Assembly: GCA_029779435.1 (NCBI GenBank)
Contig: JAKPAM010000008.1
Coordinates: 33,503-97,502, forward strand
DNA from: Pseudomonadota bacterium
Lineage (GTDB): Bacteria; Pseudomonadota; Gammaproteobacteria; Burkholderiales; Burkholderiaceae_E
Length of the DNA stretch: 64,000 nt
Reading direction: 5' to 3'
In this document: piece by piece, positions 34,818 through 49,339 of the stretch
Layout of the letters: every line of letters starts with the position of its first letter
How positions within the stretch are numbered: the stretch's first letter is position 1
Position numbers and translations under genes: made by a program
Notes under the pieces: generated by a model
What the model saw: the letters and a program-made list of their open reading frames with translations, nothing else
Database searches by the model: none
Told to the model about the DNA's origin: nothing

Positions 34818-34899
34818 CTCGTCTCGCTGTTTCGTCTGCTGTCTTGTTTCGTTCGACGCACCGATGAGGCGCGTCGCAAAGCATTGTATCGATTGCCTG

Positions 34900-34917
34900 A
34901 CCGAACGATCGTTACGT
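34900..34917. promoter_or_regulatory. palindrome in the CaiB/GMC divergent promoter region
   Basis: ACCGAACG-AT-CGTTACGT has a perfect 10-bp core (AACGATCGTT at 34904-34913) and imperfect outer bases. The shape resembles TetR-family operators and it lies in the 221-base divergent interval. No regulator gene is adjacent, so this is a candidate only. Confidence 0.3.
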
Positions 34918-35038
34918 CATCAAACCGTGCGAGCGATACGCGACGGGTGGCGGTAGTGACATTTATCATCGCGTTTACCCGCGCCGCGACGCTAGATTCG
35001 CGGACGGCAGTGTCGCGCCGACACGCAGGAGCCCAAAC

Positions 35039-36730
35039 TTGATCGTCGATTCCCGTTCGCTGAACCCCGGTACCGTACTTCGCGCCGATGTCTGCATCAT
35101 CGGCGGCGGACCCGCCGGAGTCGCCATGGCGCTCGATCTGGAGCGCGCGGGCATCCCCTCGATCATCCTCGAAAGCGGTGCGTTCGAGGCCGACCGCAAG
35201 TCGCTCAAGCTGTACGAGGGCGACAGCGTGGGCCTGCCCTACGAATTCGCGCAAGGCCACCGCAGCCGCTATCTTGGCGGCAACAGCAACTGCTGGGGCG
35301 GCTTTTGCCGGCCGTGGGATGAGTGGGCATTCCAGAAACGCGATTGGGTTCCTAATAGCGGCTGGCCCATCGATCGCGCGATGCTGACTCCTTATTACGC
35401 GCGCGCCGAGACGCTGCTGCAGACCGGCTCCAGCGACTACGATCCGCAAAGCTGGGAGACCAAGGCCCAGCGGGCCGATGTCTCGCGCTACCGGATCGAC
35501 CCGTCCGAGTTCGTCGACGGCGTATCGGTGCTGAGCCCGCCCGTGCGCTTCGGCGAAGAACACCGCGAACACCTCGCGGCCTCGGAGCGGATCACCGTCT
35601 GCCTGTGGGCCAACGTCACCAACATCCACGCCGATCCGCTGGGCGTGCACATCCGCGACGTGCAGGTGCAAACGCTCAGCGGCGTGAAGTTCGACGTGCA
35701 GGCGCGCATCTTCGTGGTGGCGGCCGGCGGGATCGAGAACGCGCGGCTGCTGCTGGCCTCGCGCGACGTGCACACCAACGGGCTGGGCAACACCTACGAC
35801 CTGGTCGGCCGCTACTTCGCCGATCATCCGCGGCTGCGCTGGGGCAAGATCAAGCTGGCCGCCACGCAACGCGACAACCGCTTCTACGACCTGACGTTCA
35901 ACTTCCTGGCCGGCAAGATCGACCAGGGCTCGGCGCGGGTCTCCGGCTACATGGCGCTGCCGCAGGCGGTGCAGCGCGCCGAGGGACTGCTCGATTCGCA
36001 CGTGTGGCTGCGCTCGCTGTTCTTCGGCGAGCAGTCGGCGATCTTCAGCTCGCTCGCACGGATGAAGCAGCGCATCCTGGCCGGGCAGCGCTACGGTTTC
36101 GGATTGGGACAGGACGCTCTGACGCTGATGCGCCATCCGCTGTCGACGGCCGCGTTCACGGCTTCGTACCTGGCGCGACTCAAGAGCCTGGTTCGCGAGA
36201 CATGCTTCGAGGGCGTCGTCGAGACCGACCCGAACTACAACAGCCGTGTGATGCTGTCTGACGAGCGCGATGCGCTGGGCATGCCGCGCACGCGGATCGA
36301 CTGGCGCCTGAGCGAGCAGGTCGCGCGCACGTTCGACCGGACGTTCAACCGGCTCGCCGACAGCCTCGAGAAGGCGGGCATCGCGACGGTCGACCGGGGC
36401 GACGTCAGCTACGTGCGCGACGGCTGGCCCGACACGCTCGAAGGGACCTGGCATCACATGGGCACGACGCGGATGCACGTGTCGCCGCGCGAGGGCGTGG
36501 TCGATACGAACAGCCGCGTCCACGGGATGGCCAACCTGTACGTGGCCGGCAGCTCGGTGTTCCCCAGCTATGCGGCCAATCACCCGACGATGACGCTGAT
36601 GGCGCTGTCGCTGCGCCTGGCCGACCATCTGGTCGACGAGTTGCGCCGACCGACGACGCTGGGCGGGCCGTCCGGTGAACCCACCACCGTGACGCCCGTG
36701 CAACCGCGGACGGTCTCGTCGAACGCCTGA
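35039..36730 (+). CDS. GMC-family FAD-dependent oxidoreductase
   Basis: FAD enzyme of 563 residues starting at TTG 35039 with AGGAGC eight bases upstream. The FAD dinucleotide motif is IIGGGPAGVA around residues 20-29, LGGNSNCWGGFCRPWDEWAF follows, and VVAAGGIENARLLL is the second FAD contact. The C-terminal part has EGTWHHMGTTRMHVSP and SSVFPSYAANHPTMTL with the catalytic histidine-asparagine pair. This fits glucose-methanol-choline oxidoreductases acting on sugars, sugar alcohols or sterols. There is no signal peptide and no adjacent cytochrome subunit. It may be part of polysaccharide or secondary metabolism; the substrate is unknown. Confidence 0.9.
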   Translation: MIVDSRSLNPGTVLRADVCIIGGGPAGVAMALDLERAGIPSIILESGAFEADRKSLKLYEGDSVGLPYEFAQGHRSRYLGGNSNCWGGFCRPWDEWAFQKRDWVPNSGWPIDRAMLTPYYARAETLLQTGSSDYDPQSWETKAQRADVSRYRIDPSEFVDGVSVLSPPVRFGEEHREHLAASERITVCLWANVTNIHADPLGVHIRDVQVQTLSGVKFDVQARIFVVAAGGIENARLLLASRDVHTNGLGNTYDLVGRYFADHPRLRWGKIKLAATQRDNRFYDLTFNFLAGKIDQGSARVSGYMALPQAVQRAEGLLDSHVWLRSLFFGEQSAIFSSLARMKQRILAGQRYGFGLGQDALTLMRHPLSTAAFTASYLARLKSLVRETCFEGVVETDPNYNSRVMLSDERDALGMPRTRIDWRLSEQVARTFDRTFNRLADSLEKAGIATVDRGDVSYVRDGWPDTLEGTWHHMGTTRMHVSPREGVVDTNSRVHGMANLYVAGSSVFPSYAANHPTMTLMALSLRLADHLVDELRRPTTLGGPSGEPTTVTPVQPRTVSSNA

Positions 36731-36767
36731 GGCCCGCAGCCTGTCGGGCGGGTTCGGCGGCCGCCTC

Positions 36768-36832
36768 ATTCAGCCGCCCTATTCAACCGCCTTGGTGAGC
36801 CGCCCTATCCGGTCGCCCTGTCCAGCCGCTTT
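36768..36832. repeat. degenerate 13-bp minisatellite between gmc and malQ
   Basis: Five consecutive 13-bp units follow a pattern near ATTCAGCCGCCCT. The first two differ at two positions and the others more. The array lies 38 bases after the GMC oxidoreductase stop and 40 bases from the end of convergent malQ. No gene or terminator overlaps it. Confidence 0.6.
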
Positions 36833-36871
36833 CTCCGGCGGGTTTTCAGGGCGCTTTCAGGCTCCCGCTTT

Positions 36872-38466
<1,595 letters not shown>

Positions 38467-38470
<4 letters not shown>

Positions 38471-40599
38471 GCAACCTTATGAAGCACGGTCAGGCTGCGC
38501 GCCTTGAGCAGCAGCTTGCCGTCGGCGTCGCGCTGCTGCGCGACGGGATCGAACGAGCGCCGCTCGCCGGTATCCATCACCACCTGCCAGGCGCCGTCGG
38601 GCAGCGGATAAGGCCAGTCGCGCGCCTCGGCATTGAACAGCGCCAGCAGCGGCGGCGTGCCGTCGAGCAGCATGCCGAACACGAAGCGGTTGGCCTCGGT
38701 CCATTGCGGCGCGGTCATCTCGTCACCCAGGCGATTGAACCAGACGACGTCCCGGCGATCGTTCAGGTCCGCCAGGCCGGTCAGCCAGCCGGTACACCGC
38801 AACTGCGCGAAGCGCTTGCGCATCGCGATCGCCTGCGCGCAGAACGCGATCAATTCCTCGTCGGCCTGCGCCCAATCGAACCAGGTGACCTCGCTGTCCT
38901 GGTTGTACGCGTTGTTGTTGCCGCGCTGCGTGCGGCCCATCTCGTCGCCGCCGAGCAGCATCGGCACGCCCTGGGACAGCATCAGCGTACCGATCAGCGC
39001 GCGCTGCAGGCGGCTGCGCAGCGCGCGGATCGCCAGCAGCGTCGTCGGCCCTTCCTCCCCGCAGTTCCAGCTCAGGTTGTTGTCGGTGCCGTCGCGGTTC
39101 TCCTCGCCGTTGTCCAGGTTGTGCTTGGCGTCGTAGCTGACCAGGTCCTGCAGCGTGAAGCCGTCGTGCGAGGCGACGTAGTTGATCGAGGCCTGCGGCC
39201 GCCGCGTGCCGTGCCGGAACAGCTCGCTGGTGCCCGACAGGCGCGATGCGATCTTGCCGCGATCGGCGGTCTTCTGCACCCAGAACGCCCGCACCGTGTC
39301 GCGGTACTTGTCGTTCCATTCGGACCAGCCGCTCGGAAACTGCCCGACCTGGTAGCCGCCGGGGCCGATGTCCCACGGCTCGGCGATCAGCTTGACGCCG
39401 GCCAGCACCGGATCCTGCGCGAGGCATTGCAGCAGCGGGGCGCGCCGGTCGAAACCCTCGTCTCCTCGCGCCAGCGACGTGGCCAGGTCGAAACGAAAGC
39501 CGTCGACGTGCATCTCGTCGACCCAGAACCGCAGGCTGTCCATCACCATCTGCAGCACGCGCGGATGCGCGAGGTTCAACGTGTTGCCGGTACCGGTGTG
39601 GTTCTCGTACAGGCGCGCATCGTCGTGGCGCAGCCGGTAGTACGACGCGTTGTCCAGGCCGCGCCAGCTCAGCGTCGGGCCGCGCTGGTCGCCTTCGCAC
39701 GTATGGTTGTAGACGACGTCGAGAATCACTTCGATGCCGGCTTGGTGCAGCGCCTTGACCATCCGGCGGAACCCGTCACGCGCCTGGCGCGGGTCGCCGT
39801 CGCGCGCATAGCGGTGCGTCGGCATGAAGAAGCCGGCGGTGTTGTAACCCCAGTAATTGACCGCGCCGCGCCGCACCAGCGGCATCTCGTCCAGCGCCAG
39901 GTGCACCGGCAGCAGGCTGACGGCCGTGATGCCGAGCCGCTTCAGGTGCGCGATCGTCGCTGGCGACACCAGGCCCTCGTATGTACCGCGCAAGGCCTCG
40001 GGCACGTCCGGGTGCAGCCGCGTGAAACCCTTGACGTGGACTTCGTACAGCACGGTGTCGGCCAGCGGCGTGCGCGGCGGACGATCATCGCCCCAATCGA
40101 AAGCCTCGATGGCCGGATCGACGACGACCGCCTTGATCATGTCGCGCGCGTTGTCCTCCGACGCATGCGCGTCGCCCAGGTGCGCGTCGGTCCACCGGAA
40201 ATCACCGGCGAATGCGCGGGCATAAGGATCGAGCAGCAGCTTGGCGGGATTGAAACGATGGCCGCGCCCCGGATCGTCGGGGCCGTGCGCGCGCAGGCCG
40301 TAGACCAGGCCGTCGCCGGCGCCCGGCACGCAGCCGTGCCAGACGCCGTCGGTCGACGCGGGCAGCGGCACCCGCGCCAGTTCGCGCAGGCCGGCACCGT
40401 CGTACAGGCACAGCTCGATCCCGGTCCCGTGTTCGGAAAAGACCGCGATGTTGACGCCGGCGCCGGTCACGGTCGCGCCCAGCGGATACGGGTCGCCGGC
40501 CAGAAGGCCGCGTTCGGCGCAGGTCCGCGCGACGGCTTCGCGCATCGGGTCGTCCATCGGGCCGCGGTTCGTGTTCGGGATGTTCAAGATTCGATCCAT
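38467..40599 (-). CDS. glgX: glycogen debranching enzyme GlgX
   Basis: GH13 isoamylase-type enzyme of 710 residues that cleaves alpha-1,6 branches of phosphorylase-trimmed glycogen. The N-terminal CBM48-like domain starts near [20 protein letters not shown]. The barrel has [11 protein letters not shown], nucleophile aspartate in [12 protein letters not shown], acid/base glutamate in [16 protein letters not shown], and [21 protein letters not shown] 40599 lies inside the last codons of glgB (16-base overlap); ATG 40557 is an alternative without overlap. It is followed by malQ with a four-base overlap. Confidence 0.95.
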
Positions 40600-42654
40600 T
40601 CCAGTACCAGGGCGCCCAGCGGCGGCAGGCTCAGCGCCAGCGACTGCGGATGCCCGTGCGAAGGCTGCGGCTCGGTGGCGAGCCAACCCTCGTTGCCGAC
40701 GTTGCTGCCGCCATAGTGCATCGAGTCGGAGTTGAGCCGTTCGAGCCAGCGCCCGGCGAGAGGCGCGCCGACGCGGTAGCCATGGCGCGGCACCGGCGTG
40801 AAGTTGCACACGACGATGACGGTCTGCGTCGCCGAGCGGCGCACGTACGACAGCACGCTGTTGTCGGCGTCGTCATGCGCGATCCACGCGAAGCCCTCGG
40901 GCCGCGCGTCCAGCGCGTGCAGCGCGGGAAGGCCGCGATACAGATGGTTCAGGTCGCGCACGAGCCCCTGCACGCCGCGCCGTGCGTCGTCGGCCAGCAG
41001 GTGCCAGTCCAGGCTGCGGTCGTGGTTCCACTCGGCCTCCTGCGCGAACTCCGAGCCCATGAACAGCAGCTTCTTGCCCGGATGCGTGAACATGAACGTG
41101 TAGTACAGCCGCAGGTTCGCGAAGCGCTGCCACGCATCGCCCGGCATGCGCCCGATCAGTGATCGCTTGCCGTGCACGACCTCGTCGTGCGACAGCGGCA
41201 GCACGAAATTCTCGTCGAACGCGTAGACGAGCCCGAAGGTCAGCTCGCTATGGTGATGGCGGCGGTGCGCCGGATCGCGGCTCATGTACCGCAGCGTGTC
41301 GTTCATCCAGCCCATGTTCCACTTGTAGTGGAAGCCCAGCCCGCCGGCGGACGTCGGCCGCGACACGCCCGGCCAGGCGGTCGATTCCTCGGCGATCGTG
41401 GCCACCTGCGGATGCGTGGCGCCCAGCGATTCGTTCAGATGCTTGAGGAACGCGATCGCCTCGAGGTTCTCGCGGCCGCCCAGGTGGTTGGGCACCCATT
41501 CGCCGGGCTTGCGGCTGTAGTCGCGGTACAGCATCGATGCCACCGCGTCGACGCGCAAGCCGTCGACGCCGAACTGCTCGACCCAGTAGCGCGCGTTGCC
41601 GGCCAGGAAGTTGCGGACCTCGTTGCGACCGTAGTTGTAGATCAGCGTGCCCCAGTCGCGGTGCAAGCCCTCGCGCGGATCGGCGTGGTCGTACAGGTGC
41701 GTGCCGTCGAACTGCGCGAGCGCGAACGCGTCGTTCGGAAAGTGGCCGGGGACCCAGTCGAGCAATACGCCGAGCCCGGCGGCGTGGCAGCGGTCGACGA
41801 AGCGCCGGAATGATTCCGGCGGCCCGAAGCGGGCCGTCGGCGCATACAGGCCGGTGGGCTGGTATCCCCATGATCCGTCGAACGGGTGCTCGCTGATCGG
41901 CAGCAGCTCGATGTGCGTGAACCCCATGTCGACGACATAAGGAATCAATTGATCGCCGAGTTCGTCCCAGTTCAGGAAGCGGTCGCCTTCCTCGACGACG
42001 CGCCGCCACGATCCGGCGTGCACTTCGTAGATGCTGATCGGCGCGTCGATCGCGTTGCGCGCGCCTATCGAAGCCAAATCGGAGGCCAAATCGGAGGCAA
42101 GCTCGGCATCGGCATCGCCGGCGATCGGCGCCGGACGCAGCGGCCCGGCCACGATCGACGCGGTCGCCGGACGCAGCTCGGCGCGCCGCGCATAGGGATC
42201 GGCGTGCTGCGGCAGTCGGTGGCCGGCACGGTCGCGCAGCGCGAACTTGTACAGGCTGCCCGCGCCGACCCCCGCGACGAACGTCTCCCAGATACCGGAC
42301 GATCCGCGCAGACGCATCGCGTGGCGGTTCTCGTCCCAGTCGTTGAACGGGCCGACGACCGAGACCTCGCTGGCGTTCGGCGCCCAGACCGCGAACGCCG
42401 TCCCCGCCACCCCGCCGATCTCGGCCGGATGCGCGCCCAGCCGCTCGTACGGACGAAGGTCCGAGCCCTCGGACAGCAGCCACAGGTCGGTGTCACCGAG
42501 CAGCGGCCCGGCGGGATCCCGTACGGACGGCGGTTCCCCGCCGGCGGGGACGTCGATGCCCGCGGGGACTTCGGGGCCCGCGGAGACACCCATGGCGACT
42601 TCCGCCGAGGCGCCGGCAGGGGCCGCAGCAGGCACCGGCGCGGCCGTCGGCGCC

Positions 42655-45123
<2,469 letters not shown>

Positions 45124-45440
45124 GGGAGGATCTGTATGTTCTGAGGGGGCGCCACGGTCCTATTGTCCACCGAATGCAGCGAGCATCGGTGGCTCCGAGA
45201 CCGTTGCGCGACAACCGCCGGTCCGCTGCCCGATGAAAGGACGCCGCCGCCCCATTCCGGGGCCCTTCCCGCACGGTTTTTGACCGGGCGCTAGGAAGGA
45301 AACCGTTTTGGCGCGACTATTGCTGAAAGACGACCGACAAGCGGACCGCCCTGGACAGCACCGGTCGCCGTGGTTGATCAATGCCCCCGCCCGCGACGGA
45401 TCGTCCCGATCCGCCGGGCCGACCTCAGGAAATGGTAACG
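45124..45440. promoter_or_regulatory. divergent promoter region of the glycogen cluster
   Basis: The 317 bases between glgP and glgC hold no gene. An interrupted inverted repeat, ACGGTTT near 45275 and AAACCGT near 45302, flanks TTGACC and an A+G-rich stretch, and could take part in regulating the two divergent units. No clear minus 35/minus 10 pair or known operator was recognised. Confidence 0.4.
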
Positions 45441-46739
45441 ATGAGACGCAGTCAGACGGAGCGCTCGCAACTGTCCAAGCGAGCCTACGCATTCGTGTTG
45501 GCCGGCGGCCGTGGCAGCCGGCTCAAGCAGATGACGGACGTGCGCTGCAAGCCGGCCGTGTATTTCGGCGGCAAGTTCCGCATCATCGACTTCGCGCTGT
45601 CCAACTGCCTGAACTCCGACATCCGGCGCATGGGCGTGCTCACGCAATACAAGTCGCACAGCCTGCTGCGACACTTGCAACGCGGCTGGACGTTCCTGAA
45701 GCCCGAGTTCAACGAGTTCATGGATCTGCTGCCCGCGCAGCAGCGCATCGACGAGAACGCCTGGTATCGCGGCACGGCCGACGCGGTGTATCAGAACATC
45801 GAGATCGTCCGCGGCTATGGCGGCGCCGACTACATCGTCGTGCTGGCCGGCGACCACGTCTACAAGATGGACTACCGGATCGCACTCGAATACCACGTCG
45901 CCAGCGGCAAACCCTGCACGGTCGGCTGCATCGAGGTACCCCGCAGCGAAGCGACCGAGTTCGGCGTGATGGCCGTCGACACCCGCAACCACATCACCGC
46001 ATTCCTCGAAAAACCGGCCGAGCCGCCCAGCATGCCCGGCAAGCCGCACTCGTCGCTGGCCAGCATGGGCATCTACATCTTCGATGCCGAATACCTGTAC
46101 GACATCTTGACCGCCGACGCGCGCGACGAAAGCTCGGCGCACGACTTCGGCCGCAACATCGTGCCGACGGCCGTCGCTCGCGGCGATGCGATCGCTCATC
46201 CGTTCGAGCTGTCCAGCGTCGGCGGCATGCCCGGCGGCGAGGCCTATTGGCGCGACGTCGGCACGCTCGATGCGTACTGGGAAGCCAACATCGACCTGAC
46301 CGCGACCACCCCGGCGCTGAACCTGTACGACACCGACTGGCCGATCTGGACCCACCAGGAGCAACTGCCTCCGGCCAAGTTCGTCCACAACTGGCAGAAC
46401 CGGCGCGGCATGGCGATCGAATCGCTGGTCTCGGGCGGCTGCATCATCAGCGGGCAACTGCATCGCAGCCTGCTGTTCTCCAAGTGCCGCGTGCATTCGT
46501 ACACGAGCGTCGCCGACTCGGTGCTGCTGCCCGAGGTCGAGGTCGGACGCGGCGCGCGGCTGAACCGCTGCATCGTCGACCACGGCTGCAAGATTCCCGA
46601 GGGCATGGTCATCGGCGAGAATCACGACCTGGACGCGCACCGCTTCAGTCGCACCGAGCGGGGCATCACGCTGGTCACGCGCCAGATGCTCGCGCGGATC
46701 GACGGGCAGGGGGACGGACAGGGCAGCGGCCAGCGATGA
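45441..46739 (+). CDS. glgC: glucose-1-phosphate adenylyltransferase
   Basis: ADP-glucose pyrophosphorylase of 432 residues, the committed and allosteric step of glycogen synthesis. Motifs: [20 protein letters not shown] (nucleotide loop), [36 protein letters not shown] and FLEKPAEPP, with a C-terminal left-handed beta-helix ([20 protein letters not shown]). ATG 45441 has AGGAAA ten bases upstream; ATG 45432 is too close to it. The stop overlaps the glgA start (ATGA), so the two genes are translationally coupled. Confidence 0.95.
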   Translation: MRRSQTERSQLSKRAYAFVLAGGRGSRLKQMTDVRCKPAVYFGGKFRIIDFALSNCLNSDIRRMGVLTQYKSHSLLRHLQRGWTFLKPEFNEFMDLLPAQQRIDENAWYRGTADAVYQNIEIVRGYGGADYIVVLAGDHVYKMDYRIALEYHVASGKPCTVGCIEVPRSEATEFGVMAVDTRNHITAFLEKPAEPPSMPGKPHSSLASMGIYIFDAEYLYDILTADARDESSAHDFGRNIVPTAVARGDAIAHPFELSSVGGMPGGEAYWRDVGTLDAYWEANIDLTATTPALNLYDTDWPIWTHQEQLPPAKFVHNWQNRRGMAIESLVSGGCIISGQLHRSLLFSKCRVHSYTSVADSVLLPEVEVGRGARLNRCIVDHGCKIPEGMVIGENHDLDAHRFSRTERGITLVTRQMLARIDGQGDGQGSGQR

Positions 46740-48400
46740 CGGAGCCTGCCGATCCCGCGCGGCCGACGCGCATCCTGCACGTCGCCGCCGAAGCCCACCC
46801 CCTGATCAAGACCGGCGGACTGGCCGACGTTGCCAGCGCGCTGCCTGCCGCGCAGAACCGCCTGGGGGCCGATGCACGGCTGCTGCTTCCCGGCTATCCG
46901 GCCGTGTTGCGCGAGCTGGCTCGCCTCGGACCGGTCGAGCCGATCGGCCAGCCGTTCGGGCCGGTGTTCGGCGCGGCGCGCGTCTCGCTGCTGGCCGGCC
47001 GCATACCGGGCCGCAGCCCGGCAGGCGACCTGCCGGTGATCGCGATCGATGCCCCATGGTGCTATGCGCGCGACGGCAATCCGTACGTCGACGGCCAGGG
47101 CCTGGGCTGGGCCGACAATGCCGATCGCTTCGCGCTGCTGTCCTGGGTCGGCGCGCGGATCGCCAGCGGCGAACTCGTGCCCGGCTGGACGCCCGACGTG
47201 CTGCACGCGCACGACTGGCACGCGGCGCTCGCCCCGTTCTACCTGAGCCGGCACCCGACGCTGCGTCGGCGGATGGTGTTCACGATCCACAACCTGGCGT
47301 TCCAGGGCCTGTTTCCGATGGCCCGGGCCGACGCGCTGGGCATACCCGCCGACTGGCTGCATGCCGAGGGCATCGAGTTCCACGGCGAGCTGTCGTTCAT
47401 GAAGGCGGGGCTGCTGTGCGCCGACCGCACCACGACCGTCAGCCCGACCTATGCGCGCGAGATCGCCACGCCCGCGTTCGGCCAAGGGCTCGACGGCCTG
47501 ATTCGCGCCCGCGCGAGCTGCCTGTACGGCATCCTGAACGGCGTCGATACCGACCAATGGGATCCGTCGTGCGACCCGGCGCTGGCGGCCCCTCGGCCCT
47601 CTCGAGCGCCACCCCAAGCGCCGGCCCGGACGCCCCCCGAAACGGCCTCCGGAACGCGTCCCCGGGAAATCGCCTACGCCCACTATTCAGCGGCCGATCC
47701 CGCTGGCAAGGCGCGGTGCCGGCAAGCGCTGCTGGCGGAGTTCGGCCTGGATGCGCGGCGCACGCCGGGGCGCCCACGAGGCGGGATCGCCGCCCCGGGG
47801 TCCACTGACGCCCCGCTGCTGGCCGTCGTCAGCCGGCTCAGCGAGCAGAAGGGACTCGACCTGCTGCTGAGCGCAGCGCCCGGCCTGCTGGCGCGCGGGG
47901 TGCGGCTGGTCGTGCTCGGATCGGGCGATGCCGCACTCGAACACGGGTTCCGCGCGCTGGCGCAGGCTGCCCCCGATCAGGTCGCGCTGGCCACCGGGTT
48001 CGACGAGCCGCTGGCGCACCGGATCTTCGCCGGGGCCGACGCGATCATCGTGCCGTCGCGTTTCGAACCCTGCGGGCTGACGCAGATGTACGGCCTGCGC
48101 TACGGCACGGTACCGATCGTGCGCAAGGTCGGCGGGCTGGCCGACACCGTGTTCGATGAACGCGATGCCGCCGAGATGGGCCGCCCGGCCAATGGCTTCA
48201 CGTTCGACGATGCCAGCCCCGACGCGCTGGCTGAAGCCGTGCATCGCGCGATCGACGCGTTCGCGTCGCCGGACCGCTGGGCCGCGCTGCAGCAGGCGGG
48301 CATGCGCGCGGACGTCTCGTGGGAGGCGCCGGCGCGCGCTTACCTTTCGCTGTACGAAGGAATCAGCGGGCCGCCACCATCATGTGCGCGAACCGGCTGA
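46736..48400 (+). CDS. glgA: glycogen synthase
   Basis: GT5 enzyme of 554 residues that adds glucose from ADP-glucose to glycogen. The ADP-glucose-binding motif KTGGLADV begins at K25. [35 protein letters not shown] and [20 protein letters not shown] are all present. A proline- and alanine-rich insertion of about 30 residues (around 47588-47670) and a second short one after it interrupt the linker between the two Rossmann domains, where typical GlgA is shorter. The gene overlaps the convergent FMN reductase end by 38 bases. Confidence 0.93.
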   Translation: MTEPADPARPTRILHVAAEAHPLIKTGGLADVASALPAAQNRLGADARLLLPGYPAVLRELARLGPVEPIGQPFGPVFGAARVSLLAGRIPGRSPAGDLPVIAIDAPWCYARDGNPYVDGQGLGWADNADRFALLSWVGARIASGELVPGWTPDVLHAHDWHAALAPFYLSRHPTLRRRMVFTIHNLAFQGLFPMARADALGIPADWLHAEGIEFHGELSFMKAGLLCADRTTTVSPTYAREIATPAFGQGLDGLIRARASCLYGILNGVDTDQWDPSCDPALAAPRPSRAPPQAPARTPPETASGTRPREIAYAHYSAADPAGKARCRQALLAEFGLDARRTPGRPRGGIAAPGSTDAPLLAVVSRLSEQKGLDLLLSAAPGLLARGVRLVVLGSGDAALEHGFRALAQAAPDQVALATGFDEPLAHRIFAGADAIIVPSRFEPCGLTQMYGLRYGTVPIVRKVGGLADTVFDERDAAEMGRPANGFTFDDASPDALAEAVHRAIDAFASPDRWAALQQAGMRADVSWEAPARAYLSLYEGISGPPPSCARTG

Positions 48401-48977
48401 CCTCGTCGGCCACGATCCGGCACGCGCGCAGCGCCGCCGGGTCGGCCGCGCCGCTGCGCACGCCGAACGGATCCGTGGACGACTGCACGGTCGCGCCATA
48501 AGGGGTCGGCCAGCCGCGCAATGCATGGATGACTCCGCGCAGCGCGGACAACGTCGTGCCCATCGCTTGCGCGCCCTCGGCGCAGACGATGCAGCCGACC
48601 GCGCGCCCTTCGAAATAAGGGGCGCCGTCATCGCGCATGTCTTCGACGAAATCGATCGTGTTCTTGACCAGGCCGGAGATCCCACCGTGATACGCCGGCG
48701 TCGCGATGATCACGCCATCGGCGCGCCGCAGCGCCTCGACCAGCGCCTGAGCCTGGGGGCTGCGCTCGGTGCGGCTCGGATCATAGGGCTCGATCGGCAT
48801 CTGGCCCGCGCCGAAGGCGAGTACCTCGCAGCCGCGCGTCATCGCGTGATCGAGGGCGACGGCCAGCGCGCGCTCGGACGTGGAGCCCACGCGGGTCGTG
48901 CCGCCGATGCCGACGATGAAAGGGCGACGCGAAGGCGGAGGCGAGGACGGCTTGGACACGGCTTTGATGACCTGCAT
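48363..48977 (-). CDS. NAD(P)H-dependent FMN reductase
   Basis: Flavodoxin-like reductase of 204 residues of the SsuE/MsuE type. IVGIGGTTRVGSTSERALAV is the FMN phosphate-binding loop. DGVIIATPAYHGGISGLVKN carries the conserved PxYxGxxSGxxK pattern, and IVCAEGAQAM follows. It supplies reduced FMN to a partner monooxygenase; a luciferase-like monooxygenage gene lies divergently 362 bases away. ATG 48977 is chosen by family fit, without a good ribosome site. Confidence 0.88.
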   Translation of the reverse strand: MQVIKAVSKPSSPPPSRRPFIVGIGGTTRVGSTSERALAVALDHAMTRGCEVLAFGAGQMPIEPYDPSRTERSPQAQALVEALRRADGVIIATPAYHGGISGLVKNTIDFVEDMRDDGAPYFEGRAVGCIVCAEGAQAMGTTLSALRGVIHALRGWPTPYGATVQSSTDPFGVRSGAADPAALRACRIVADEVSRFAHMMVAAR

Positions 48978-49339
48978 GAAGGGGAACCCGGGACCGATGC
49001 CGGTCCTCGTCGATACCGAGGGAAGCTCTGCACGATACCCCCGTTCGCCGCATCCCACTTTCGGGCGGTCTGCCGCGTTGGCTTCTATTGTCGATAGCAC
49101 ACCACTATCGACAGCAAAAGCCGCCTTGTCTCCCATCCCGATAGCGGACGCGTCGAATCAGGCGAATTATGCAGAGCTTGCCGAGTTCCACGGCACCCGG
49201 ATGGACAACGGAGCGTGGTCGAGTGTAAAACACCTGGACCACGACGACAAACGATCGCCGTTGCGTCCTAAGAACGTGTTTGCGTTCTGAAGCTTTTCGG
49301 ACCCACGTAACGATCACAAGCCACGATCAGGAGACGACG
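48978..49339. promoter_or_regulatory. divergent interval with perfect inverted repeat at 49089-49113
   Basis: The 362 bases between the FMN reductase and the luciferase-like gene contain no supported gene. TGTCGATAG (49089-49097) and CTATCGACA (49105-49113) are perfect reverse complements with a 7-base spacer. Spacing and position suit a regulator dimer controlling both genes. There is no T-run, so a terminator is less likely. The binding protein is unknown. Confidence 0.55.

Noticed and set aside
34628..36769. A 713-codon open frame antisense to the GMC oxidoreductase
   Set aside because: The sense strand carries FAD motifs and a ribosome site; the antisense frame is a composition effect.
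40584..40599. Frameshift between glgB and glgX
   Set aside because: The 16-base overlap leaves both products with complete family ends; it is an ordinary operon overlap.
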